37,509 nucleotides of DNA from a virus. The notes under the pieces were generated by a model. The model ran no database searches. It saw nothing but the letters and a program-made list of their open reading frames with translations, and was not told where the DNA came from. The position numbers were made by a program, and so were the translations under genes. Positions 24,714 through 32,393 of this stretch are shown one piece after another (position 1 is the stretch's first letter; every line of letters starts with the position of its first letter). The stretch covers positions 1-37,509 of the IMG/VR virus record IMGVR_UViG_3300045009_001106, one strand, 5' to 3'.

Positions 24714-25499
24714 TCAAACCGCTGAACGAAGGGGTTTGCCGATAACCACCTGATACAGCGGCATGTCGGGGAAATACTTCAGCGAAATCTCGGCGATCAA
24801 GTAGGTCTCGCTAGCGACCACTTGCTCGCGGATAAGCAGTGGCTGCTTGTGTTGCTTCCGCTCTGGCTCGAAGCCACCGACAAAGTAGCTTGCGCTTCCG
24901 ACGTCATCGATGATGAGAGGTAAAAGGAGCGGCTGAAAGCCATTCACCCCGAGCTCGTAACAGGCAAAAGCGTGTGCGGTTTTCGCCAGTACGCGCATAA
25001 CCGTTCGAGGGTGAATGCCGGCAGACGACCAAACGATATCGCGTAGGCCGAGTTTGCGTGAGATTTTCGAACTCTGCGTGGTGTCTAGCCCAAACGTCAG
25101 GCCTACGCTAGCTTCAATGTCGGGTGACAGGCCTTGTAGCAGGCCAGGCGTCGGCAGATGCACCACCATTGGCATCCGGGGGCAGTCACTTCGCGATATT
25201 TCTACAGTCACCTCCTCCCCTCTTGAGTCCAAGCCCGTAATCGGGACCTTCTTTGACATCAACGCTTCGCGACTTTCCTTGTCACGCGTCGGTACGCCGT
25301 CTAGTGCGCGCTGTACGCCGTAGGTCTCTCGAGACATTCCCGTCTCAAGCGCTGACGTTATATCTCCGTGTTTCTTACAGCTGGCCCGCTGAAGGACAAT
25401 GTCGCCGCCGAGAGAGCGGGCTATAACGTGTTCTTTAGTAAGCGGCCCATCCGTGCGTCCACAGTAGATGCATTCATTAGCGAATCGCGCGGCAGTCAT
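24714..25499 (-). CDS. HNH-type nuclease, defence or moron candidate
   Basis: 261 aa. The first 45 residues have C10-x2-C13, E23-H24 in KEHVIARSLGGD and C41-x2-H44, the zinc-bound HNH/beta-beta-alpha fold. The remainder (IPITGLDSRGEEVTVEI, then beta-rich C-terminus) is not recognised and may sense or bind the target. Base composition is clearly lower in G+C than the tail genes. Divergent from the HEPN-motif gene, 205 bp away, between V and S: the orf30 cargo site of P2. Homing endonuclease is an alternative. Confidence 0.72.
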   Translation of the reverse strand: MTAARFANECIYCGRTDGPLTKEHVIARSLGGDIVLQRASCKKHGDITSALETGMSRETYGVQRALDGVPTRDKESREALMSKKVPITGLDSRGEEVTVEISRSDCPRMPMVVHLPTPGLLQGLSPDIEASVGLTFGLDTTQSSKISRKLGLRDIVWSSAGIHPRTVMRVLAKTAHAFACYELGVNGFQPLLLPLIIDDVGSASYFVGGFEPERKQHKQPLLIREQVVASETYLIAEISLKYFPDMPLYQVVIGKPLRSAV

Positions 25500-25704
25500 G
25501 TGGTTTTCTCTCCCCGTTTGGCTATAGGTTCTTCATCGAATGCAGTTCTTTTGGGCCAATTGTGAAGGACCACAATCAGCCTGAACACGCCAGCGGTCGC
25601 TTGTGCACTGCAGAGGGGTGGAATGTGACGTAGCTCCCTGCCCAGGAAGCCCGCAGTCCCCCAAGTTCTGATGCATTCCGCCGGTGCGTTGATACGATGA
25701 CCGG

Positions 25705-26436
25705 ATGAAAGAAGAACTTTCCGATGAAGAGCGGCAGGAAGCTGAGGCCTTCCTTGCACGAGCTGCGCAGCGGGCCGAAATTCTTGCCGGCCTCGAGACT
25801 CGACTTGGAGTGCCAAAGGGCTTCGTGGTCGGCCTTCATGACGAGAAAGATGATTGGACCTTCGTGGTGAAGATGGCTGTCTTCGTCGAGGCGGCCGTCA
25901 CGCGGGTGCTTGTTCAGCATCTTGGGAACGACCTGATGTACGACCACCTGGCGGGCATCACGAATGGTCGTCGTCTGGAGCTCTCACGGGTTTTGGGACT
26001 GCTCGAGCCGTACGAGGTGGGCGCCTTGAACGCGTTGGCTACCGTTCGCAATGCCTTCGCGCACAACGTGGCGAATCTCAACGGCTCGCTCGCCACCTAC
26101 GTCGACTCATTGACGGGCGACCAGAAGGCGAATCTCATCCTTCGCCTAGTACCCTTCGAGCCCAAGGACCGCCCCAAAGCGGCCGACGACCTCGACTGGA
26201 TGAGAACAGGCCTGCGGGCCGTCTTGCACGCCGCAGTGGTGCCTACGCTCATCTCGCTGGCAGCCCGCGGTGACGAAGCTCAGCGCGCGCGCGATCAGAA
26301 GGAATGGCAACTTGCGAATCAAGGCAAAGGCTGGACGCTCCCGGACCTGTTTCGGCACAACGGCAAGGCAGCATCAGCCCTCTTGACCGCTACCACCGAG
26401 GAGCTAGAGACAATGATCAAGGGCAAAGCAAGCTAG
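25705..26436 (+). CDS. HEPN-motif protein, putative ribonuclease/toxin
   Basis: 243 aa, entirely helical. ATVRNAFAHN gives R115-N116-x3-H120, the R-x4-H motif of HEPN ribonucleases. The N-terminus is acidic (MKEELSDEERQEAEAF), and VVKMAVFVEAAVTRVLVQHL looks like the HEPN first helix. Probably a cytoplasmic RNase acting in abortive defence, or an RNA-binding partner. Divergent neighbour of the HNH protein; the shared 205-bp region could co-regulate them. No antitoxin is visible. Confidence 0.6.
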   Translation: MKEELSDEERQEAEAFLARAAQRAEILAGLETRLGVPKGFVVGLHDEKDDWTFVVKMAVFVEAAVTRVLVQHLGNDLMYDHLAGITNGRRLELSRVLGLLEPYEVGALNALATVRNAFAHNVANLNGSLATYVDSLTGDQKANLILRLVPFEPKDRPKAADDLDWMRTGLRAVLHAAVVPTLISLAARGDEAQRARDQKEWQLANQGKGWTLPDLFRHNGKAASALLTATTEELETMIKGKAS

Positions 26437-26607
26437 CAGTGCGAGACTGTGCTGCCTCTATTGTGAGCAGCAGTATCTGCTGAACGTCGGCACATGAGGT
26501 CTGATGCGAACGACGGCAACCAGCCTAATCCGGCTGCCCTAAAGCGGTCGACTTGAACCGGCACAGGTTCACAGGTCTACCGGAGTTTGCGCGCCACACC
26601 CGCGAGG

Positions 26608-27063
26608 TCATTCGGACGCCAGAGAGCGCAGGATGCGATCTCGGATTCCTTCACGCTCGTCGGCAGTCAGGCCCAGCAGGCGGCGGGTCGCGTACTGGAC
26701 TTCCGGCCCATCTGGGCGAACGCGATCGCGCAGACCGAGCTGATGCACGGAGGCGATGCGCGCGACGCGGCCAGCGAAGCCGATGCTCGCCTCGTCGGGC
26801 GAGGCTTCGATGCGCAGGTAGGTCGCGGTTCGGATCTTGGAGAACATCGCGCCCCGGCGGATCTTGCCCTTGCGGTCGCGTAGCGTCGCCTTGCGGGCTT
26901 CATACCGCGAGCCGTCCGGGTTGAGCTGGGCGGCGATCCGCCTCTGCTGCTGTCGGCGCAGGTCCCGCGCCAGGTCGCGGGCCAGGCGTCGCCGCGCCGA
27001 AGGGGAGATGCCCGCGAGCAGCGGCGCGAGCCAGTCATCGAGTGCCCGTAGATCTTCGCTCAC
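26608..27063 (-). CDS. S: Tail completion protein S
   Basis: 151 aa with GTG start overlapping R's stop (GTGA); the longer frame upstream is a shadow. SEDLRALDDWLAPLLAGISP, then RRRLARDLARDLRRQQQRRIAAQ is the gpS signature, and NPDGSRYEARK follows. P2 S is 150 aa. Acts with R at the tail's head-proximal end. Confidence 0.92.
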   Translation of the reverse strand: MSEDLRALDDWLAPLLAGISPSARRRLARDLARDLRRQQQRRIAAQLNPDGSRYEARKATLRDRKGKIRRGAMFSKIRTATYLRIEASPDEASIGFAGRVARIASVHQLGLRDRVRPDGPEVQYATRRLLGLTADEREGIRDRILRSLASE

Positions 27064-27545
27064 GCCTTGTAGGCCCAGCTCGTGAGCAGCTCGTCGCCGA
27101 GGTAGAAGTCCCACGTCTCGCCCTTGGGCATGTCGCCGAGGTGCGCAGGTTCGCCCACGTGCTTCACGTCGAAGGCCGGTGCGCCCTCGCGTGGCCGTAC
27201 CAGCACGCGCTCCGTGAGGTCCACCTCGATCGACAGGTCCACGGACTTCAGGTTGAGGAACTCCACTTCGAACCGCACCGCCTTCTCGCGTAGGTCTGGG
27301 TTCTCCGCGATCTCGGGTTGGTTGACTCGCAGCCACGCCAGCAGCGGCACCATGACCGCGTCGGAGTGCTCCGCGTAGTCCAGCAGCAGTAGATTGAGCG
27401 TGTAGCGGTACTCAAAGGATAGTGTCTCGCCGGCAGCGGCGACGAGCTTGCCGTCCTTGAGGAACATGCTGAGTTTGTCCGGGTCACGCCGCAGCGCTGG
27501 AACGGCCTGCGACAGGTGCTCGCGCAGGCTATTGGGCTTGAGCAC
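27060..27545 (-). CDS. R: Tail completion protein R
   Basis: 161 aa, MLKPNSLREHLSQAVPALRR then GETLSFEYRYTLNLLLLDYAE, the P2 gpR pattern. It overlaps the end of the Rz gene by 17 bp, so translation is coupled to lysis genes. Confidence 0.94.
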   Translation of the reverse strand: MLKPNSLREHLSQAVPALRRDPDKLSMFLKDGKLVAAAGETLSFEYRYTLNLLLLDYAEHSDAVMVPLLAWLRVNQPEIAENPDLREKAVRFEVEFLNLKSVDLSIEVDLTERVLVRPREGAPAFDVKHVGEPAHLGDMPKGETWDFYLGDELLTSWAYKA

Positions 27546-28086
27546 TTGCCATCTCCTCGCGCAGCGCGTTCATTCGCTGCCGGATGTCGTTGTAGCGATC
27601 GATGCAGGCGTTGAGCTGGACGATGCCGGCGTTGCCATCGGTGGCAATGGCTGCAAGATCTTCAGCAGCCGCTGGCGCAAGTTCGGCTCGCGTTTCGTGC
27701 CGATCTCCGCCGGCAGCGGCGGGATCTCCGGCAGGGTAGGCACCACAAGCCGAACCGGGGGCGGCGACGACAGGGACTGACAGCCGGACAGTGCCAGCGC
27801 CCAGCTCAGCAACAAGGCGATCGTGTTGGGTCTTCTCATCGTGAAGCGCCCGCTTCAGGGCGTCAGTGGCGGTTGTTGAGCTGGTACGGAGATCTGCCTC
27901 GACGCGGCGGAAGCGAGCACCTGCGGCCTGCAGTGCCGCGGCATGCTGCGCGGAGACGTCGCGCTCACGCTGCTCGGCGACGAGCTGCTGCTCGGCGCCG
28001 CCCAGGGCGCGACCCTGCAACGTACCCAGCCAGAAGGCCAGGAGGACGACCAGCAGGAGCAGGGCACCGTTGACAAGGCTCCTCAT
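27529..28086 (-). CDS. Rz-like inner-membrane spanin
   Basis: 185 aa. One N-terminal transmembrane helix (LVNGALLLLVVLLAFWLGT) is followed by a long periplasmic coiled coil (EQQLVAEQRERDVSAQHAA onward), as in Rz/LysB. It fuses inner and outer membranes with Rz1, encoded inside it in another frame. Coupled to endolysin by ATGA. Confidence 0.88.
   Translation of the reverse strand: MRSLVNGALLLLVVLLAFWLGTLQGRALGGAEQQLVAEQRERDVSAQHAAALQAAGARFRRVEADLRTSSTTATDALKRALHDEKTQHDRLVAELGAGTVRLSVPVVAAPGSACGAYPAGDPAAAGGDRHETRAELAPAAAEDLAAIATDGNAGIVQLNACIDRYNDIRQRMNALREEMASAQAQ
27570..27839 (-). CDS. Rz1-like outer-membrane lipoprotein spanin, nested in Rz
   Basis: 89 aa in another frame of the Rz gene. 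Signal peptide MRRPNTIALLLSWALA and lipobox LSGC, then Pro-rich SSPPPVRLVVPTLPEIPPLPAE, as in LysC/Rz1. The nested arrangement is known from P2 lysBC and lambda Rz/Rz1. Confidence 0.88.
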   Translation of the reverse strand: MRRPNTIALLLSWALALSGCQSLSSPPPVRLVVPTLPEIPPLPAEIGTKREPNLRQRLLKILQPLPPMATPASSSSTPASIATTTSGSE

Positions 28087-28649
28087 TGGGCGGCCTTGCA
28101 TTGCTGGTGCCGGCGCTGCTGGCGCGTCCAGACTCCCGCGCAGGTCTTGTTCCCTGGCGTGGCGCAGTCGAACTCCCAACGAGTCGGGCGGCCGGCGGCG
28201 TCTCGTCGCGACACCTTCCAACCGTCGCGCGGCGTGGACGAGGTCATGAACCGGAACTCGAGCAGCGCATCGCACGCCTGGTCGTAGCGCTGGAGGCGCA
28301 GGTTCTCGGCGATCTTCGACGCGCAAAGCGTGGGCATGCCGTACTGGTACGCGAAGTCCAGGTACAGGTCGAACTCCGCCTGGTAGAGGGGCACATCGAC
28401 GCAGCGCCGGAAGCCGGCCTCTGCCGTCTGCATGTAGGCCAAGGACCGCTGCAGCGCCTCCACGGGCGTGGTGCGATCGCCGAGCTTCACCGGCGTGCCA
28501 TCGAGTTGCCTGGTGCTACCGAAGCCGTTCGTCGGGACGTCGCCCTTCACGGGGATGGTTGCGACCTCGGCCCAGCCTTCGCTGACAGCGAGATGCACAA
28601 GCGCGCCAGCGCTGAGCGTGAGCAGGCCAACTGCGGTGCGGGCGCGCAT
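28083..28649 (-). CDS. SAR-type endolysin (GH24 lysozyme)
   Basis: 188 aa. Weakly hydrophobic N-terminal signal-anchor (TAVGLLTLSAGALVHLAVS), then catalytic SEGW (E24), GDVPTNGFGST (D37, T46) and AEFDLYLDFAYQYGMPTLC. This fits R21-type SAR endolysins that stay tethered until the holin depolarises the membrane. Hydrolyses peptidoglycan. Cys-rich C-terminus (C163, C171 region) may regulate the fold. Overlaps holin and Rz by ATGA. Confidence 0.9.
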   Translation of the reverse strand: MRARTAVGLLTLSAGALVHLAVSEGWAEVATIPVKGDVPTNGFGSTRQLDGTPVKLGDRTTPVEALQRSLAYMQTAEAGFRRCVDVPLYQAEFDLYLDFAYQYGMPTLCASKIAENLRLQRYDQACDALLEFRFMTSSTPRDGWKVSRRDAAGRPTRWEFDCATPGNKTCAGVWTRQQRRHQQCKAAQ

Positions 28650-28891
28650 CACGATTCGACCTCCGCCTGGCGCGTCTCGGCAACCGGGCGGCCCGCAAGG
28701 CGGCGCATGTGGACGCCCCACTCGGTCTCCTCCCTCCACCACTTGCGCAGCAGATACGCGGCCTGCAGCGCGCCAAGGATCAGCGCGATCCACTGGGCGA
28801 GGGTCAGCGAGGTGATGAGCGCCCAGGCGCTGGTCGGCGTGGCGACAGCGGCCTGCACGGCGAGATCCTTGAACTCCTGCTTGATGGTCAC
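28649..28891 (-). CDS. Phage holin
   Basis: 80 aa, GTG start 2 bp after the X stop. A single hydrophobic segment (SAWALITSLTLAQWIALILGALQAAYLL) followed by basic RKWWREE tail, as in P2-type holins. Expected to trigger SAR endolysin release; a pinholin-like role is plausible. Confidence 0.75.
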   Translation of the reverse strand: MTIKQEFKDLAVQAAVATPTSAWALITSLTLAQWIALILGALQAAYLLRKWWREETEWGVHMRRLAGRPVAETRQAEVES

Positions 28892-28893
28892 GG

Positions 28894-29094
28894 TCAGGTC
28901 CAGAGCTGCACCATGGGGCGGGTGCTGGGTTGCGGGATGGGGAGGTCGACGGCCAGGCCGACAGGCAGCACTGGTCCGTGGTCGGCCAGGCCGGGGTTGA
29001 GAAGCAGGGTCTGCGCGACGACACCGTCCGTGCGGCCCAGGTGCCGCCAGCACAGCGCGTCGACGGTGTCGCCCTGCAGGGTGCGCACGAGCAT
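28894..29094 (-). CDS. X: Tail protein X (LysM-like)
   Basis: 66 aa, MLVRTLQGDTVDALCWRHLG, then VVAQTLLLNPGLADHGPVLP, the gpX pattern. Four-base overlap with L. Confidence 0.93.
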   Translation of the reverse strand: MLVRTLQGDTVDALCWRHLGRTDGVVAQTLLLNPGLADHGPVLPVGLAVDLPIPQPSTRPMVQLWT

Positions 29095-29564
29095 CAGATC
29101 AGCTCCACAGTCGTCTGACCGCGACCGTGCAGGGCGGAGATGGCCCAGCGGCGATCGCGACGCAGGCCGTCGACGCGCTGCTCCAGCTTCTCGGCGGCCT
29201 TGTCGCCGGCGCCAGTGGTGTCGAAGTCCCGGTACAGCTCGATCAGGTCGGCCTGGACGCTGGCGTAGACGGCGCGACGGTAGCGCTGCAGCTGCACGCT
29301 CACGCCGTCGAGCTTGATCGCCGGGACCGCGGCCAGGCTGGCGTGGCCGGCGAAGGACTGAGCTTCCTTGAACCCCTGCAGCTCGGCGTTGACGCTCGCC
29401 ACCGCCTCGAGCGTGGCCTCGCGCAGGCGCTGCGAGGTCACTGTGCCGTCGAGACGGCAGGCGGCCCGCAGATGGGCGAGGTCGACGTCGGGGAACCAGC
29501 CGTCGTTCGTCAGCAGCAGTTCGTCAGCAGCAGCGGGGGTGGGAAGGGTTCCGAGGAAGCTCAT
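29094..29564 (-). CDS. L: Head completion protein L
   Basis: 156 aa, MSFLGTLPTPAAADELLLTN, then FPDVDLAHLRAACRLDGTVT, the gpL family. Connects portal to tail. Confidence 0.94.
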   Translation of the reverse strand: MSFLGTLPTPAAADELLLTNDGWFPDVDLAHLRAACRLDGTVTSQRLREATLEAVASVNAELQGFKEAQSFAGHASLAAVPAIKLDGVSVQLQRYRRAVYASVQADLIELYRDFDTTGAGDKAAEKLEQRVDGLRRDRRWAISALHGRGQTTVELI

Positions 29565-29656
29565 GGTGTAGGTCGGCGGTGGTCGGGCGTCACGCGTCGG
29601 GGCCGAGGCCCTTTGCGATCAGCCCGAGCCGCCGGGGTTCCGGGGTCCGGAATCGG

Positions 29657-30364
29657 TTAGGCGCTCGGCTCGCCGGCGGACCTCAGCCGGCGCTCCAGGC
29701 GCTCAATGTCTTTCTTCACGCCGACCTGGTCGAACAGCTCCAGGGCGCGGCGGCAGTGCTGCAGGGCGAGCTTGGCGGCGTCGATCGGCACGGTGCCCAC
29801 GTCGACCTCGCTGGCCCCGGTTCGGCCCATGTAGGCGAAGCCCAGGGCCTTGTGGACCTTGGCGCGCGCCTGGTCGGGCGTGTCGGCTTCCGCCGTGAGC
29901 TCGAGGACCGTCTGCAGGCCCTGGATGCACTCCGAAGCGGTCATCCGTCCGGCCAGCGCGGCGCCACCGATCTCATCCAGCAGCACCGTCGCCAGGTTGC
30001 GGTCGTACTGGTCGGGCATCGACAGGTCGTGCTCGACCGCGTAGCGCGCCACGTAGAGCGCGTCCCCGATCTGGCCGACGTCGATCAGCCAGACTAGGAC
30101 GGTCATGAGCACCCGATCCTGGGCGCCGCGGCCCGTCTCGACCGCCGCCTCGACCCAATCCTTGTAGACCGGAAGGAAGTTGCGCTTGGCCTCGATCTTC
30201 CGCTCCACGGACTGGATCGTCTTGAGGTGACGCAGGTGCTCCACGAGCTGGGCCTGCATCAGCTCATAGGCGCTACCGACGAGCTCGTCGCCGGCGGAGC
30301 CAGAGGCAGAGGCCTGGGCGGCAAGCACGCGAGCGCGGTGGGCGCGGGCGGGGCTCATGCGCAT
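29657..30364 (-). CDS. M: Terminase small subunit M
   Basis: 235 aa. SPARAHRARVLAAQ start, EAKRNFLPVYKDWVEAAVETG and QYDRNLATVLLDEI are gpM signatures. Binds cos with P. The start ATG (30364) has GAGG upstream; ATG 30358 is possible. Confidence 0.93.
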   Translation of the reverse strand: MRMSPARAHRARVLAAQASASGSAGDELVGSAYELMQAQLVEHLRHLKTIQSVERKIEAKRNFLPVYKDWVEAAVETGRGAQDRVLMTVLVWLIDVGQIGDALYVARYAVEHDLSMPDQYDRNLATVLLDEIGGAALAGRMTASECIQGLQTVLELTAEADTPDQARAKVHKALGFAYMGRTGASEVDVGTVPIDAAKLALQHCRRALELFDQVGVKKDIERLERRLRSAGEPSA

Positions 30365-30366
30365 GG

Positions 30367-31374
30367 TCAGACCTCGGCGATCTCGATGTGCTCCACCAGG
30401 GCGGCGCGACCGTAGTCCTCGACGACGAAGGCGTCGTTGCTGGACTCGTAGTTCTCGATGCGATCGCGCTTCGGGTTGTCCTCCACGCGGCGGCGACGCG
30501 CGCTCTCCTGCCAGTAGATCGACAGGTTGTCGAAGCGCGTGATCAGGATCGCGTTGGGAGGGAAGAAGGGCACCGTGGCGGCGGGCAGGCCGCCGACGCG
30601 CTTTTGCGAGAGCACGACGTCAGCGGCCAGGATCTCGGTTGGCGCCTTGTCACTGTTCACGATCGGGAAGAGCTTGTCGTGCATCAGGTCGCGCCCCAGG
30701 ATCGCGACCAGGCCGGGGTCTTCCTGGAACCACGGGTCCAGCAGTTGGCGCGCGTCGTAGACCGCCGCATCGAGGTTCTTGTACGCGGCGTCCTGCGCGT
30801 CGCCGATCTTGATCTTCGCGTCGGCCTTGCCCATCACACGCGCCGGGGCGTTGGTGCGCATCTGCTGCAGCCAGCCGATGTTCACGTCCTGCAGCAGCGG
30901 ATTCGCGGCCACGTCGGTCTCGGCGGCGACGGAGGTGCCGTTGAAGCCGATCATGATGCGGTCCAGCGCCTGGCGCTGGACGATCAGGTCGCGGATCATG
31001 TTCTGGAACTCGGGAAACTTCGCCCAGGCGTCCAGCTTGGCATAGCCGATGTGCGTGTCGAAGTTGGTCTTCTCGCACTTGTACGTGGTCGCGTCGATGC
31101 CGGTCAGGTCCCGGGTCTGGCGGTCCTTCTGGGCCGTATTGGTCCGGCTCGCCGCCGGGCCGGAAACACCCAGCCCCAGCTTCTCGCCCTGCATCTCGAC
31201 CACGCCGATGATGTTGATGCGCTTGAGGAAGTCGCTGGTCTCCTGGATCTTCTTCTCCAGCGTCTGCTGAACAGAAGGGGCGACGGCGAAGGTGTGAGCC
31301 GCGTTCGCGACCGCGCTGAGAGCGGCCACACGGGACATGTAGGAATCGAAGACGACGCGGGTTTCGTTGCGCAT
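30367..31374 (-). CDS. N: Major capsid protein N
   Basis: 335 aa, starting MRNETRVVFDSYMSRVAALS. SDFLKRINIIGVVEMQGEKLG and PLLQDVNIGWLQQMRTNAP are gpN signatures. Forms the HK97-like shell. Confidence 0.96.
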   Translation of the reverse strand: MRNETRVVFDSYMSRVAALSAVANAAHTFAVAPSVQQTLEKKIQETSDFLKRINIIGVVEMQGEKLGLGVSGPAASRTNTAQKDRQTRDLTGIDATTYKCEKTNFDTHIGYAKLDAWAKFPEFQNMIRDLIVQRQALDRIMIGFNGTSVAAETDVAANPLLQDVNIGWLQQMRTNAPARVMGKADAKIKIGDAQDAAYKNLDAAVYDARQLLDPWFQEDPGLVAILGRDLMHDKLFPIVNSDKAPTEILAADVVLSQKRVGGLPAATVPFFPPNAILITRFDNLSIYWQESARRRRVEDNPKRDRIENYESSNDAFVVEDYGRAALVEHIEIAEV

Positions 31375-31410
31375 GAGTGTCCTAGTTGCGATGCGTGTTG
31401 GAGTGGCGGA

Positions 31411-32247
31411 TCAGCAGTCGGTCTGAGCGCCGGTGTTGGGGTTGCTGCCCGTGGCGGGCGGACGCTTCGAGTAGCCCGGCGCCAGTGTGGTGTCGAACTT
31501 CGCCACGGTGGCCTTGACCTGGTCGAACTCGGTCTTGAGCGTGTTGAAGGCCTTCTCGGCGGTGTCGGCGCGCTGCTTGATCAGCGTCGAGGCCTCGGCC
31601 TGGTCGGACAGGTGCTCGGAGATCTGCTCGAGCGCGTCGACCAGCTCGCCGAAGCGCGTGTCATCGGCCTTGCCCTTGCTGCTGAAGCTCTTGACCAGGT
31701 CGCTCAGGCGCTTGCTGAACTTCTTGGCCTCCGACGTGTCGGCCTCGTCCTCGAAGGCCAGCTCGGTCTCCACCGCTTCGGTGAACAGCGAGTCCGGCGA
31801 GGTCTTGCGGGCCGTGAACGGACTCGCCTTCGGGTTCTGCGCCGCGAAGCTCAGCATGTCGGTGCCCAGGCTCGCGGGGTTGTCCGTCACCGCCACGCCG
31901 ACCACATAGGCCTCGCCCGTGTCGGCGAACTTCGGATTGATCTCGATGCTCGTGAACAGCTTCTGGCCGGCCTTGGTCAGCGCCACGAGCTCGGGCAGCG
32001 GCTGGATCTCGGCGTACAGGCGCAGCTTTCCGTCTTCCTCCTTCGTCTCCAGCGACAGGATGTCGCCGTAGGCGCGGAACGCGCTGTCGGGATAGACGCT
32101 GCGCAGATGCTCCAGGTTCACGCGCGCGGCGTAGGTCTTGGGGTTGTAGTTCTTGGCCGCTTGCACGATCCAGTCGCGTTGGATGGTGCGACCGTCGGTG
32201 GTGGCGCCTTCGGTGGCGACGCGGAACTTGCGGGACTTGATGGACAT
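31411..32247 (-). CDS. O: Capsid scaffold / maturation protease O
   Basis: 278 aa. The N-terminal protease has the expected triad D18 (TDGR), H47 (NLEHLR) and S100 (LFTSIEI) of P2 gpO. The C-terminal half is coiled coil (scaffold). ASLGTDMLSF ends the protease region. First gene of the leftward O-S operon. Confidence 0.95.
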   Translation of the reverse strand: MSIKSRKFRVATEGATTDGRTIQRDWIVQAAKNYNPKTYAARVNLEHLRSVYPDSAFRAYGDILSLETKEEDGKLRLYAEIQPLPELVALTKAGQKLFTSIEINPKFADTGEAYVVGVAVTDNPASLGTDMLSFAAQNPKASPFTARKTSPDSLFTEAVETELAFEDEADTSEAKKFSKRLSDLVKSFSSKGKADDTRFGELVDALEQISEHLSDQAEASTLIKQRADTAEKAFNTLKTEFDQVKATVAKFDTTLAPGYSKRPPATGSNPNTGAQTDC

Positions 32248-32306
32248 GACGAACAGGGCAGGTTGCTGGTGTCGTCATCGTCTGCGCTGGGGCGCTCCCT
32301 TTCAAC

Positions 32307-32337
32307 GAGTTGCGGGTCTATCGGCGACCGGCAACTC
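32307..32337. promoter_or_regulatory. Dyad between divergent O and P operons
   Basis: GAGTTGC (32307-32313) and GCAACTC (32331-32337), perfect halves 17 bp apart, centred about 72-75 bp from both start codons. Position suits an activator of the two late promoters (Ogr binds near -55). Confidence 0.5.
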
Positions 32338-32393
32338 CGCGCGCAGGCCCCTATCCATCGCGCATACGCGCGTGCGCCCATACCCTCGGTGCC

